Positions 49,085 to 57,751 are shown, counted from the first letter of the stretch. The stretch: DNA of 64,000 nucleotides from Agrococcus sp. SGAir0287 (GCF_005484985.1 NZ_CP027942.1:992001-1056000); one strand, 5' to 3'. Notes: a model not told the origin generated them from the letters alone. Made by a program: numbers and translations.

Positions 49085-50752
49085 TCAGTCGGCGACGATC
49101 GCGCCCGGGTTGAGGATGCGCTGCGGGTCGGACGCGGCGAACAGTCCGCGCATGACCGTGACGCCCTCGGCCGAGATGTCCTGCTCGAGCCACGGCGCGT
49201 GCTCGAAGCCGACGCCGTGGTGGTGCGAGATCGAGCCGCCGTGGTCGACGAACGACTGCTGGATGGCCGACTTCACGGTCTCGTACTCGGCGATCTCGTC
49301 GCCGCCCGCGACCCACGCGAACGTGAAGTAGAGGCACGCGCCCGAGTGGTACGAGTGCGACAGATGGCACATGATCCAGCCGGGCTGCCCGATCCGCTCG
49401 TAGGCGGCGTTCGCCGAGGCGACGGTCGCGTCGTACAGCTCGAGCAGGCGCGACCACGGCGCGACGGTCTCGGACACGTCGGCGACGGCGCCGCGGTCGA
49501 GGAGGAAGTCGCGCAGGTAGGGGGTGTCGAACTTCTTCTGGTCGTACAGCACGCCGGGGCCGGTGCCCACGCCCATGCCGCCGTACGCCTTCACGATCCT
49601 CTCGACCGCTGCGCGCTGCCGGCGCACGTGCGCGGGCGAGCCCTCGTAGCCGATGAACGACATGCAGATCTCGTCGAGGTCCCAGCCCTTCGACCGCATG
49701 AGACGGGGGAGCACCTCCTCGGCGAGGATGCGCGACGTGCCCGTGCGCAGCTTGCTCGTCGACATCGAGAACGCCGTCTCGCGCGCATCCGACACGCGTG
49801 TGATCGACGGTGCGGCATCCGACGCCGCGATCGCCTGCATCGCGCCGAGCGCGACGTTCCAGCGCGGGAAGAAGTACGCGTGGATGACGCGCTCCTCGGG
49901 GACGCGGTGCACCTGCACCGAGACCTCGGTGATGATGCCGAGACGGCCCTCCGACCCGAGCACCATCTCGCGCACGCTCGGCCCGGTCGACGCGTTCGGC
50001 ATCGCGCGGATGACGAGCGTGCCGTCGGGGCGCACGACCCGCATGCCTCGGGTGATCTCGGCGATGTCGCCGTACTTGTCCGACTGCATGCCGCTCGAGC
50101 GCGTCGCGACCCAGCCGCCGAGCGTCGAGTGCGTGAACGAGTCGGGGAAGTGGCCGAGCGTCCAGCCCTTCGCGTTCAGCTGCGCCTCGAGGTCGGGCCC
50201 GAGCGCGCCCGCCTGGATGCGCGCGATCTGCGACGGCTCGTCGATGTCGACGAGCAGGCGCATGCGACCCATGTCGACCGACACGATCGGTCGCGTCTCG
50301 GTCGCGGTCGGCTCGAGGGAGCCTGCGATGTTCGAGCCGCCGCCGAAGGGGATGAGCACGGCGTTCGCGGCGACCGCGACCTGCACGATGCGGGCCACGT
50401 CGTCCTCGTCGCCGGGGTAGGCGACGACGTCGGGGATGCGCGGCAGGATGCCGGCGCGCACCCGGATGAGGTCGCGGATCGACTTGCCGTACGTGTGCAC
50501 GACGCGATCGAGGTCCTCGGTCACGACGTGCTCGGCCCCGATGGCGCCGCGCAGCTCGTCGAGGAGTGCGGACGGCGCCTGCGACGCGGGCACGTCGAGC
50601 GCGTCGAACGACGGCGTGTCGACGGCGGGGGCGGCGTGCAGGTCGAGCCCGACGGCCTGCTGCACGAAGGGCGCGAACGCGGGCTTGTCCTCGAAGTGGA
50701 ACCCGACGCCCTCGCGGCCCCAGCCCCACCACTTCATGTGCTCGACGGTCAT
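49085..50752 (-). CDS. Alkyl-dihydroxyacetonephosphate synthase-like FAD enzyme
   Basis: 555 residues. It starts with MKWWGWG like eukaryotic AGPS, has the VAO/PCMH FAD domain (IPFGGGSNIAGSLEP; FTHSTLGGWVATRSSGMQSDKYGDI), and ends with the AGPS hallmark GGSISHHHGVGFEHAPWL (triple-His loop) after SYHSGACLYFTFAW. AGPS swaps the acyl chain of acyl-DHAP for a fatty alcohol, making the ether bond of ether lipids. The gene overlaps plsC by 4 bases (ATGA) and lies back to back with a fatty acyl reductase gene. A lactate or glycolate oxidase-like role is the main alternative, less likely given the His loop. Confidence 0.88.
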   Translation of the reverse strand: MTVEHMKWWGWGREGVGFHFEDKPAFAPFVQQAVGLDLHAAPAVDTPSFDALDVPASQAPSALLDELRGAIGAEHVVTEDLDRVVHTYGKSIRDLIRVRAGILPRIPDVVAYPGDEDDVARIVQVAVAANAVLIPFGGGSNIAGSLEPTATETRPIVSVDMGRMRLLVDIDEPSQIARIQAGALGPDLEAQLNAKGWTLGHFPDSFTHSTLGGWVATRSSGMQSDKYGDIAEITRGMRVVRPDGTLVIRAMPNASTGPSVREMVLGSEGRLGIITEVSVQVHRVPEERVIHAYFFPRWNVALGAMQAIAASDAAPSITRVSDARETAFSMSTSKLRTGTSRILAEEVLPRLMRSKGWDLDEICMSFIGYEGSPAHVRRQRAAVERIVKAYGGMGVGTGPGVLYDQKKFDTPYLRDFLLDRGAVADVSETVAPWSRLLELYDATVASANAAYERIGQPGWIMCHLSHSYHSGACLYFTFAWVAGGDEIAEYETVKSAIQQSFVDHGGSISHHHGVGFEHAPWLEQDISAEGVTVMRGLFAASDPQRILNPGAIVAD

Positions 50753-51450
50753 GCCGGCAGCTCCTTCGCGTCAGGACCGCCGTGGACGGTCACGAGTCGG
50801 ACGACCTCCGCCTGCACGCGGGCGGTGAGGTCGCGGGCGGTCTCGCCCTCGATCGGTGCGATCGGGTCGCCGAAGACGACCGTCACGGGCAGTCGCCCAG
50901 GCTTCGGCCACGACGACCCTCGCGGATGGGCCTCGTGCGCGCCGATGAGCGCGACGGGCAGGATCGGCACGCCCAGGCTCGTGGCGAGCGCCGCCGATCC
51001 GGGGCGGAAGGGCCCCATCCTGCCGGTCTTCGAGCGCGTGCCCTCGGGGAACAGCAGCACGGGGATGCCGCGCTCGAGCAGGCTGCGCGCCGACACCACC
51101 TGCTTGCGCCGTCCGGAGCGCTGCACGGGGAAGGCGTTGAAGAACAGCGCGGTGAGTCCGCGGCGCCACCACACGTCGAAGAAGTAGTCGGCGGCGGCGC
51201 CGATCGCGAGGGTCTTCGCGATGCGCCACGGCAGGGCCGAGAGGATCGACGGCGCGTCGAGGTGGCTCGAGTGGTTCGCGACGAGGATGAACGGCTTCCC
51301 CTCGAGGGCTGCCGCCTTCTCGGCGTCGACGGCGTGCAGCGTGACGGTGGCGTGGACGGCCGACTTCAGCACGCCGCGTTGCGCGCCGAAGCGAGCGACC
51401 TCATGCGCCTTCGAGTCGAAGCGGTCGCGGGGATGCGAGGCGTCTGCCAC
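50749..51450 (-). CDS. 1-acyl-glycerol-3-phosphate acyltransferase (PlsC family)
   Basis: 233 residues. PlsC motifs: NHSSHLD (HX4D catalytic box) around residues 59-65, FPEGTRSKTGRMGPFRPG, and VPILPVALIG. It transfers an acyl chain to lysophosphatidate, alkyl-glycerophosphate or DHAP. The start is GTG 51450; TAGGTT (rc of 51457-51462) ends 6 bases upstream and overlaps the TAG stop of the SDR gene. Translationally coupled to the alkyl-DHAP synthase-like gene. Confidence 0.9.
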   Translation of the reverse strand: MADASHPRDRFDSKAHEVARFGAQRGVLKSAVHATVTLHAVDAEKAAALEGKPFILVANHSSHLDAPSILSALPWRIAKTLAIGAAADYFFDVWWRRGLTALFFNAFPVQRSGRRKQVVSARSLLERGIPVLLFPEGTRSKTGRMGPFRPGSAALATSLGVPILPVALIGAHEAHPRGSSWPKPGRLPVTVVFGDPIAPIEGETARDLTARVQAEVVRLVTVHGGPDAKELPA

Positions 51451-51459
51451 CAGGACAAC

Positions 51460-52215
51460 CTATCGATCGCGACGCGATCGCAGCGCACGCGAGAGCGCTC
51501 GCACGCCCGAGCGCGGCATGACGCGCAGCAATCCCGCGAACGCCTTGTACCGAACGCTCGGTATGGACAGGACCTTGCCGCGATCGACGTCGCGCAGGCA
51601 TGCCGCGACCACGGCGTCGGGCTCGAGCCACAGCACGTCGGGCAGCCCGGACGCTGCCATGCCCGCCCGCTCGTGGAACTCGGTGCGCACCCAGCCGGGC
51701 AGCAGCGCCGTGACGGTGACGCCCGAGCCGTGCAGCTCGTTCGCGAGCCCCTCGGTCAGCGTCGTCACCCACGCCTTGATCGCCGCGTACGCGCCCATGG
51801 CAGTGAGCCCGGCGGTGGAGGACACCGTGACGATCGCGCCCTCGCCGCGTGGGCGCATCGCACGCGCCGCCGCGGCGGCGAGGCGCTGCGTCGAGCGCCC
51901 CATGACCTCCCACGCACGGTCGTGCTCGGCGGGGTCCGCGCTCATGATGGGCGCGTGCATCCCGAACCCGGCGCACGTCACGAGCATGCCGATGGGGGAG
52001 TCCTCGGACTCGAGCCGCGCGGCGACGCGCTCCTGCTCGTCGCGGACCGCGAGGTCCGCGGGCAGCACCTCGACGTCGACCGGCAGCTCCGCCGCCATCG
52101 CCTCGAGCCGCGCGCGATCGCGGGCCACGAGGACCAGGTCGTGACCGCGGGCGGCGAGGGCGCGCGCGAAGGCCGCTCCGATGCCGGAGGACGCACCGGT
52201 GACGAGCGCACGCAT
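51460..52215 (-). CDS. SDR family oxidoreductase
   Basis: 251 residues. Classical SDR: TGASSGIG at 6-13, catalytic Ser132 or Ser133, Tyr143 and Lys147 (GAYAAIKAW), then LLPGWVRTEF. In the cluster context it could reduce the ketone of alkyl- or acyl-DHAP, the job done by the SDR PexRAP/DHRS7B in animals; this is inference. TAGGGT (rc of 52223-52228) ends 7 bases before ATG 52215. First gene of the leftward group. Confidence 0.85.
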   Translation of the reverse strand: MRALVTGASSGIGAAFARALAARGHDLVLVARDRARLEAMAAELPVDVEVLPADLAVRDEQERVAARLESEDSPIGMLVTCAGFGMHAPIMSADPAEHDRAWEVMGRSTQRLAAAAARAMRPRGEGAIVTVSSTAGLTAMGAYAAIKAWVTTLTEGLANELHGSGVTVTALLPGWVRTEFHERAGMAASGLPDVLWLEPDAVVAACLRDVDRGKVLSIPSVRYKAFAGLLRVMPRSGVRALSRALRSRRDR

Positions 52216-52305
52216 GCGCCCCACCCTAGCGAGCGCCCCGGTCGAGGGGCTCGACCGTCGATCGACCGATCGGCGAGCCATGCTCGGGCCGGTATCGTCG
52301 AGACG

Positions 52306-53109
52306 ATGACCAGCACCACCGCGCCCGAGCGCGGCTTCGACGTGCGCGCGTTCGCCCGCGACGCGCGCGGCAGCCACCGCGACGCGCTCGACCTCGATGC
52401 GTTCGTCGCGAGCCCGCTCGACGACGTCTCGCTGCGCCTCGTCGCCGTGCTGCACCACGTCGAGGCCGCCACGATGGGGCGTCTGCGCGACATGCTCGTG
52501 ACCGCGACGCACAAGGACGCGCGCATGACGGCGTTCCTCGTGACGTGGGCGTACGAGCGCTTCTGGATCGCCGACGCGCTGCGCGCGATCCTCGAGGCGC
52601 ACGGTCACCCCACCGAGCTGCACGGCCGGCCGCGGCTCCGCCCGCGCGAGCTCGCCGAGCGTCGAGGACCCGTGCGCCGTGCGATCCTCGCCAACGTGAC
52701 GGGAAACGACGTCGTCGCCATCCACGCCGCGACCGGGCTCGTCGACGAGTGGATCATCGGCGAGGCCTTCGGTGCCCTCGCGCGCCACGCGCGCCACACG
52801 ACGATCGACGTGCTCGCCCGCATCGTCGACGAGGTCCAGGCGCGCCACCTCGACTTCCTCGGCCAGGAGGCGCACGCGAGGCTCGCCCGCTCGACGCGCG
52901 CCCGCCGGCTCACGCGCCGAGCGCTGCTCGGCGCCGCATGGCCCATCGGCGCCATCCACGTGCCCGCGAGGGCGCGGCACCTGCTCGAGCGGCTCACGTT
53001 CGCAGGTGCGCAGGGCCGCGAGGCCATCGTGCGCGTGCGCGACCGCGTCGCGGCGCTGCCGGGCATGGATGCGACAGCGGACCGTCTGGCTGCCAGGCTG
53101 GTGGCATGA
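52306..53109 (+). CDS. Ferritin-like/acyl-ACP-desaturase-like protein with degenerate metal site
   Basis: 267 residues, clearly paralogous to 55446-56240. Aligned by eye, only half of the di-iron ligands remain: Glu53, Glu148 and His181 are kept, while the ExxH of helix 2 is replaced (Arg85, Ile88) and the last Glu is Gln178. It is therefore unlikely to bind two irons and may be a structural or regulatory partner of the intact paralogue. TATCGT (52293-52298) ends 7 bases before the ATG. The stop overlaps the next gene's ATG. Confidence 0.78.
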   Translation: MTSTTAPERGFDVRAFARDARGSHRDALDLDAFVASPLDDVSLRLVAVLHHVEAATMGRLRDMLVTATHKDARMTAFLVTWAYERFWIADALRAILEAHGHPTELHGRPRLRPRELAERRGPVRRAILANVTGNDVVAIHAATGLVDEWIIGEAFGALARHARHTTIDVLARIVDEVQARHLDFLGQEAHARLARSTRARRLTRRALLGAAWPIGAIHVPARARHLLERLTFAGAQGREAIVRVRDRVAALPGMDATADRLAARLVA

Positions 53110-55397
53110 GTCCCACGACGCCGCACGACCTCGGGTCCGCTCACGTCCTCCTCACCGGAGCGACCGGATTCGTCGGTCAGGCCATCCTCGAGCGCCTGCT
53201 CGCGACGTTCCCCGACACGACGATCTCGATCCTCGTGCGCGGCAAGGGCGACGAGAGCGCCGAGCAGCGCGCGGCGGCGCTGCTGCGCAAGCCGGTCTTC
53301 GACGCCTGGCGCGCCGCGGTCGGCGACGAGGTCGCCGATGCCGCGATCGGCACGCGCATCACGGTCATCGACTCCGGGCTCGACGAGGTCGCGCCGCTGC
53401 CTGCCGGCATCGACGTCGTCTTCCACTCCGCGGCGAGCGTGTCGTTCGACCCGCCCATCGACGAGTCGTTCGACACGAACCTCGGGGGTGCGGTCGGCCT
53501 GTACGAGGCGGTGCGCGCCACGGGCGCCGACCCGCACGTCGTGCACATCTCCACCTGCTACGTCGGCGGCCTGCGCAAGGGCGTCGCGCTCGAGCAGAGC
53601 CTCGAGCACTCGGTCGACTGGCGCCTCGAGCACCGTGCCGCCCGGCAGGCGCGCGAGCGCGTCGAGATGCAGTCGCGCATGCCAGAGCTGCTCACGGGAT
53701 TCCTCGACGCAGCGCGCGCCGAGCACGGCAAGGCCGGACCGCTCGCGGTCGCGTCCGCGAGCGAGGAGGCACGCCGCGCCTGGGTGACCGAGCAGCTCGT
53801 CGAGGCCGGCCGCACGCGGGCGCAGAGCCTCGGCTGGACCGACGTCTACACGCTCACGAAGGCGTTCGCCGAGCGCGCCGCCGAGGAGCTGTGGGGCGCC
53901 GAGCGACGCCTGTCGATCGTGCGCCCGTCGATCATCGAGTCGGCCGCGCAGCACCCGTACCCGGGCTGGATCGACGGCTTCAAGGTCGCAGACCCCCTCA
54001 TCGTCGCCTACGGCAAGGGCCAGCTGCCCGAGTTCCCCGGCTCGCCGGATTCCGTGCTCGACGTCATCCCCGTCGACCACGTCGTGAACGCGGCGATCGC
54101 GGCCGCGACGCAGCCGCCGCCCGCCGGCAGCCCCGCGTACTACCAGGTGGCGTCGGGGCGCTCGAACCCGCTGCCGTACCACGAGATCTTCGAGGCGGTG
54201 CGGACGTACTTCACGAAGCACCCCATGCAGCAGGGCGACGCGCCCGTCATCGTGCCCGAGTGGACCTTCCCCGGCGGCATGCGCGTCGACCGGCGCCTCG
54301 CGCAGCAGCAGCGCGCCGTGACGCTCGCGCAGAAGGCGCTCGGCGTCATGCCGACGACGTCGCGCACGCGCCGCTGGCGCACGTCGACGGACAAGGCCGT
54401 GCGCGACATCGGCCGCCTGCGCCAGTTCATCGCGCTCTACAAGGTGTACGTGCAGTCGGAGATCATCTTCGACGACGCGAACACGAAGGCGCTGCACGCG
54501 TCGCTGCCGCCCGAGATCGCCGCCGACCGCGGCTTCGACATCACGGCCATCGACTGGGAGCACTACCTGCAGGACGTGCACCTGCCCGCTGTGACCGAGC
54601 TCGCCACGTCGTTCTCCGCGCGGCGTCGCGCGAAGGCGAAGGCGGCGATCGCCGAGTCCGCCGCGGGCCTGCCGCAGCGCTCCGACGTGCTCGCGGTCTT
54701 CGACCTCGAGGGCACGCTCGTGGACTCGAACATCGTCGAGCAGTACCTGTGGGTGCGCACGAACGGCGTGCGCCGCACGGCGTATCCCGCCGAGGTCGTG
54801 CGGATGCTCGCCGACGTGCCGCGCTACCTCGCCGCCGAGCGTCGCGACCGCGGCGAGTTCATCCGCGAGTTCATGCGCCGCTACGAGGGCATGGCCGTCG
54901 ACCGGCTCGAGCGCATCGTCCAGGGCAGCGGCTACCGCGAGCGGATGCTGTCCCACGCGAGCGCCGACGCGATCGAGCGCGTCCTGCAGCACCGCGCCGC
55001 CGGGCATCGCACCGTGCTCGTCACCGGATCCTTCGACCGCCTCGCCGCTCCGGTCGCCGCGCTCTTCGACGAGGTCGTCGCCGGCAGCATGCACGAGCGC
55101 GACGGTCGTCTCACGGGCTATCTCGCGACCCCGCCGCTCGTCGACGAGGCGCGCGCGTCGTGGCTCGCGCAGTACGCCGACGAGCACGGCGCCGACCTGT
55201 CGGCGTCGTACGGCTACGGCGACAGCCACGCCGACCTCGGCTGGCTGCGACTCGTCGGCACGCCGACGGCCGTGAACGCCGACTCGCGGCTCGCGGCCGA
55301 GGCGGACCGGCGCGGATGGACGTCGGTACGCTGGCGACGTGGTCCGGCAGTCCGATCCCGGGCGCTGCTCCGAACCATCCCGGAGACCGCCGCATGA
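53106..55397 (+). CDS. Fatty acyl-CoA/ACP reductase fused to HAD-IB phosphatase-like domain
   Basis: 763 residues. N-terminal part (about 10-380): FAR/NAD_binding_4 domain with LLTGATGFVGQAILERLL (TGATGFVG at 17-24), HISTCYVGG, and Tyr248/Lys252 in VYTLTKAFAERA. It should reduce activated fatty acids to aldehyde or alcohol. C-terminal part (about 528-740): HAD-IB domain with FDLEGTLVDSN (nucleophile Asp533, but Glu535 where a second Asp is usual), VLVTGSFDRLAAP and YGYGDSHADLGWL. The fusion resembles acyltransferase/HAD/FAR proteins of ether- or wax-lipid pathways. Coupled by ATGA to the upstream gene. Confidence 0.87.
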   Translation: MSPTTPHDLGSAHVLLTGATGFVGQAILERLLATFPDTTISILVRGKGDESAEQRAAALLRKPVFDAWRAAVGDEVADAAIGTRITVIDSGLDEVAPLPAGIDVVFHSAASVSFDPPIDESFDTNLGGAVGLYEAVRATGADPHVVHISTCYVGGLRKGVALEQSLEHSVDWRLEHRAARQARERVEMQSRMPELLTGFLDAARAEHGKAGPLAVASASEEARRAWVTEQLVEAGRTRAQSLGWTDVYTLTKAFAERAAEELWGAERRLSIVRPSIIESAAQHPYPGWIDGFKVADPLIVAYGKGQLPEFPGSPDSVLDVIPVDHVVNAAIAAATQPPPAGSPAYYQVASGRSNPLPYHEIFEAVRTYFTKHPMQQGDAPVIVPEWTFPGGMRVDRRLAQQQRAVTLAQKALGVMPTTSRTRRWRTSTDKAVRDIGRLRQFIALYKVYVQSEIIFDDANTKALHASLPPEIAADRGFDITAIDWEHYLQDVHLPAVTELATSFSARRRAKAKAAIAESAAGLPQRSDVLAVFDLEGTLVDSNIVEQYLWVRTNGVRRTAYPAEVVRMLADVPRYLAAERRDRGEFIREFMRRYEGMAVDRLERIVQGSGYRERMLSHASADAIERVLQHRAAGHRTVLVTGSFDRLAAPVAALFDEVVAGSMHERDGRLTGYLATPPLVDEARASWLAQYADEHGADLSASYGYGDSHADLGWLRLVGTPTAVNADSRLAAEADRRGWTSVRWRRGPAVRSRALLRTIPETAA

Positions 55398-55445
55398 GCG
55401 CGGTCCGGAGCATCACGGCGTAGAGCAGGACGGGCGAGCGGGCAC

Positions 55446-56240
55446 ATGGCCTTCGACATCGACAAGTACACGAAGCAGTCCGAGGGCGTCGAGTGGGGCG
55501 ACCTCGACCTCGACGCCTTCGACGAGCAGCCGCTCGACGAGCCGACGCTGCGCACGCTGCGCTACATGTGCGACGTCGAGTACCACACGGTCTGCTACCT
55601 GCGGGACCTGCTGACGACGCCGTCGCACAAGGAGCCCGAGGTCGGCGCCTTCATGACCATGTGGAACCGCGAGGAGTTCTGGCACGGAGAGGCGCTCGCC
55701 GCGGTCCTCGCGAAGCACGACATCACCGTCGACTACGACGTGCTGAAGGCGCGCCGCATCAAGCTCGGCTGGAAGGATCGGCTCGATCCGATCAAGCAGT
55801 CGCTGCTCGGCAACGTCGTCGGCCACGACTTCGTCGCCGTGCACATGACGTACGGCGCCGCGAACGAGTACTCGGCGAACGCCGCCTACCACCGCCTCGC
55901 GAAGATGGTCACGCATCCCGTGCTCACGCCGCTGCTGAAGCGCATCGCCATCCAGGAGTCGAAGCACATCGCCTTCTACGCGACGCAGGCGCGCAAGCGA
56001 CTCGAGGCGTCGAAGAAGGCTCGCGTCATCACCCGCTTCGTCATGTCGAAGGTGTGGCAGCCCGTCGGCTCCGGCATCAACACCGACGAGGAGGTCACCC
56101 ACGTGATGACCCACCTCTTCCAGGGCCCCGACGGCCGCAAGCTCATCCGCGACCTCGACACGAAGATCTCCGCACTGCCCGGGCTCGAGGGGCTGCGGAT
56201 CGTGGAGAAGGCCATGGACAACCGGGGCGTGCCGGCCTGA
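55446..56240 (+). CDS. Di-iron ferritin-like protein, acyl-ACP desaturase-like
   Basis: 264 residues. The ligand pattern is complete: Glu45; Glu77 and His80 (EFWH); Glu141; Glu171 and His174 (ESKH). This Glu-ExxH-Glu-ExxH order is that of soluble stearoyl-ACP desaturases; aldehyde deformylating oxygenase uses the same order. In this cluster it may desaturate a lipid chain, possibly forming the vinyl ether of a plasmalogen, or act on a fatty aldehyde; undecided. The start ATG 55446 follows GGGCGAGCGGG. The stop is inside a strong terminator hairpin. Confidence 0.8.
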   Translation: MAFDIDKYTKQSEGVEWGDLDLDAFDEQPLDEPTLRTLRYMCDVEYHTVCYLRDLLTTPSHKEPEVGAFMTMWNREEFWHGEALAAVLAKHDITVDYDVLKARRIKLGWKDRLDPIKQSLLGNVVGHDFVAVHMTYGAANEYSANAAYHRLAKMVTHPVLTPLLKRIAIQESKHIAFYATQARKRLEASKKARVITRFVMSKVWQPVGSGINTDEEVTHVMTHLFQGPDGRKLIRDLDTKISALPGLEGLRIVEKAMDNRGVPA

Positions 56241-56265
56241 CGCGCCTGCTGCGCGTCAGGCCGGC
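56231..56265 (+). terminator. 15-bp hairpin terminator
   Basis: GCCGGCCTGACGCGC (56231-56245) and its perfect reverse complement (56251-56265) with a 5-base loop. It includes the stop codon of the ferritin-like gene. There is no T-run. Confidence 0.8.
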
Positions 56266-56743
56266 GCGCGCCGGTTGGCGACGCGGAACGCAGAGAGGTG
56301 TCGTCGGTCGCACCACCCGGCCTTCCTTCGTGCTGCCGGATGCTCGTCGTGTGCTGCGTGCGCGTCTCTCCATGACCGCCCCTTGAGGTGCGAGCGCAGC
56401 GAGCCTCGAAAGGGGCTCCCGGGCTCGTTCGCCGATCAGCGGAGCGGGGTCGTCGGGCACCCTTCGAGGCTCGCTGCGCTCGCACCTCAGGGAGCGGGGA
56501 GGCTCGCTGCGCTCGCACCTCAGGGAGCGGGGAGGCTCGCTGCGCTCGCACCTCAGGGAGCGGCGGGGAGGATGCTGCTTGCACGCGGGTCTCCACGACC
56601 GCACCTCGGAGCTCTCCATGACCGCCCTCAGGGAGCGGGAACAGGTGCTGCGCTCGCGCCACAGAAGCGAGGACGTCTGCTGCGCTCGCACCTCGGGCGA
56701 ACGGGGGAGCGAGCGTTCACCGAAGCGCCCGCGGGACTGCCCG
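56266..56743. other. Gene-free repeat region
   Basis: 478 bases without a credible gene. It holds tandem and inverted copies of a 33-bp unit (56384-56564), plus partial copies: CTCTCCATGACCGCCC at about 56366 and 56612, CTCAGGGAGCGGG at 56627, and GCTGCGCTCGC pieces near 56648 and 56679. Open frames across it are only repeats of Arg/Glu/Ser/Pro-rich words and have no start signal. Confidence 0.8.
56384..56564. repeat. 33-bp tandem repeats with an inverted copy
   Basis: Three head-to-tail copies of a 33-bp unit lie at 56466-56498, 56499-56531 and 56532-56564 (last copy one mismatch). An inverted 27-base copy at 56384-56410 is the exact reverse complement of 56463-56489, so the RNA or single strand could form a 27-bp stem with a 52-base loop. 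The unit begins GAGGCTCGCTGCGCTCGCAC. Confidence 0.92.
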
Positions 56744-57751
56744 CTAGCCCTGGCGCAGCACCGCCACCACGGGGCGGTGGTCGGTGCCGAGGTCGTCGTA
56801 GCCCGTGAGCACCTGCGCGGCGATCGGGCGCCAGTCCGCCGAGGCGACGACGTGGTCGATCTGCGCGCCGAGCCACGCGGGCGCCCACGTCGGCCACGTG
56901 CCGATCGCGCCCGCACCCGTCGCGCCGGCAGCGTCCACGCACGTGCCGATGTCGCCGCTGCCGACGCCGAGCGACGTCCAGTGGTCGAGCGTCGAGTTGA
57001 AGTCGCCGCCGACGATGATCGAACGTCCCTGCGCGCAGAGGCTCGCGACGTAGGCGAGATCGTCGCGCCAGTTGCGCATCTGCTGCGGGATCGGCGCCAC
57101 GGGATGCGTCGCCACCAGCACGGGACCCGAGCCGTCGTCAGGCGTGGCGACGACGGTCGGCAGCGTGTTCGTCTGCCCGACGTCGACCGACGGCTGCGCC
57201 GTGTACGAGCCGAGCGCGGCCGACACCAGCAGCGTCGTGTTGAGCGCCCCGTACTCGGAGTTCGCGAAGTCGGTCGTGATCGCCCAGAACGGATTGCCCT
57301 CCGCGCCGAGGATCTCGGCCACGCGCGTGCCCGTCTCGATCGTCGTCTCCGGCAGCATCGCCACGTCGGCGCCCGTGTCGCGCAGCAGGCCCGCGATCTC
57401 GTCCGCGCCCGGCGCGTCGCCGAGCGTGTTCCACGTCACGACGACGAGGTCGCCCTCGGCGGCCTGCACCGGCGCGTCGTCGACGCCGCGGCTCAGGTGG
57501 ATGCCCGACGACGCGACCATGAAGACGAGCAGCATCACGACGACGGCGCCCGCGAACCGGCGGATGCGCCTCGCCGTCATGAGCAGCAGGAAGAGCACCG
57601 TCAGACCCGCCGCGATCGCCACGACGCCCATCCGCAGCGACACGACCTGCGCGACGATCGGCGCCTGCTCGAGGCCGAACGTCTGCGGCCACGCGGCGAC
57701 GAGCAGCGCGGCGGCGACCGCGATGCCGAGCAGCCAGCCGAGCACCTTCAT
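56744..57751 (-). CDS. Membrane-anchored endonuclease/exonuclease/phosphatase (EEP) family protein
   Basis: 335 residues. Three N-terminal membrane helices (about 3-24, 40-60, 66-88), then an extracellular EEP domain (about 100-335) with VVTWNTLG, the metal Glu in MLPETT, VGGDFNSTLDHW and the catalytic DHRPVVA at the C-terminus. Likely a phosphodiesterase acting outside the cell (lipid or nucleic acid). TACCCT (rc of 57758-57763) ends 6 bases before ATG 57751. Confidence 0.87.
   Translation of the reverse strand: MKVLGWLLGIAVAAALLVAAWPQTFGLEQAPIVAQVVSLRMGVVAIAAGLTVLFLLLMTARRIRRFAGAVVVMLLVFMVASSGIHLSRGVDDAPVQAAEGDLVVVTWNTLGDAPGADEIAGLLRDTGADVAMLPETTIETGTRVAEILGAEGNPFWAITTDFANSEYGALNTTLLVSAALGSYTAQPSVDVGQTNTLPTVVATPDDGSGPVLVATHPVAPIPQQMRNWRDDLAYVASLCAQGRSIIVGGDFNSTLDHWTSLGVGSGDIGTCVDAAGATGAGAIGTWPTWAPAWLGAQIDHVVASADWRPIAAQVLTGYDDLGTDHRPVVAVLRQG

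Noticed and set aside
49085..50752. D-lactate or glycolate oxidase as the name for this FAD protein
   Set aside because: The domain fold is shared, but the SHHHGVG loop, the MKWWGWG start and the lipid-gene neighbours fit alkyl-DHAP synthase better.
56388..56700. Short frames made of an 11-residue repeat (33-bp period) as a possible repeat protein
   Set aside because: No start codon with a ribosome binding site or -10, both strands look alike, and the units decay outside the tandem block.
56266..56743. A search for tRNA or small RNA genes in the largest gene-free stretch
   Set aside because: No TTCGA-type T-loop with matching acceptor arms was visible; only the repeats are seen.
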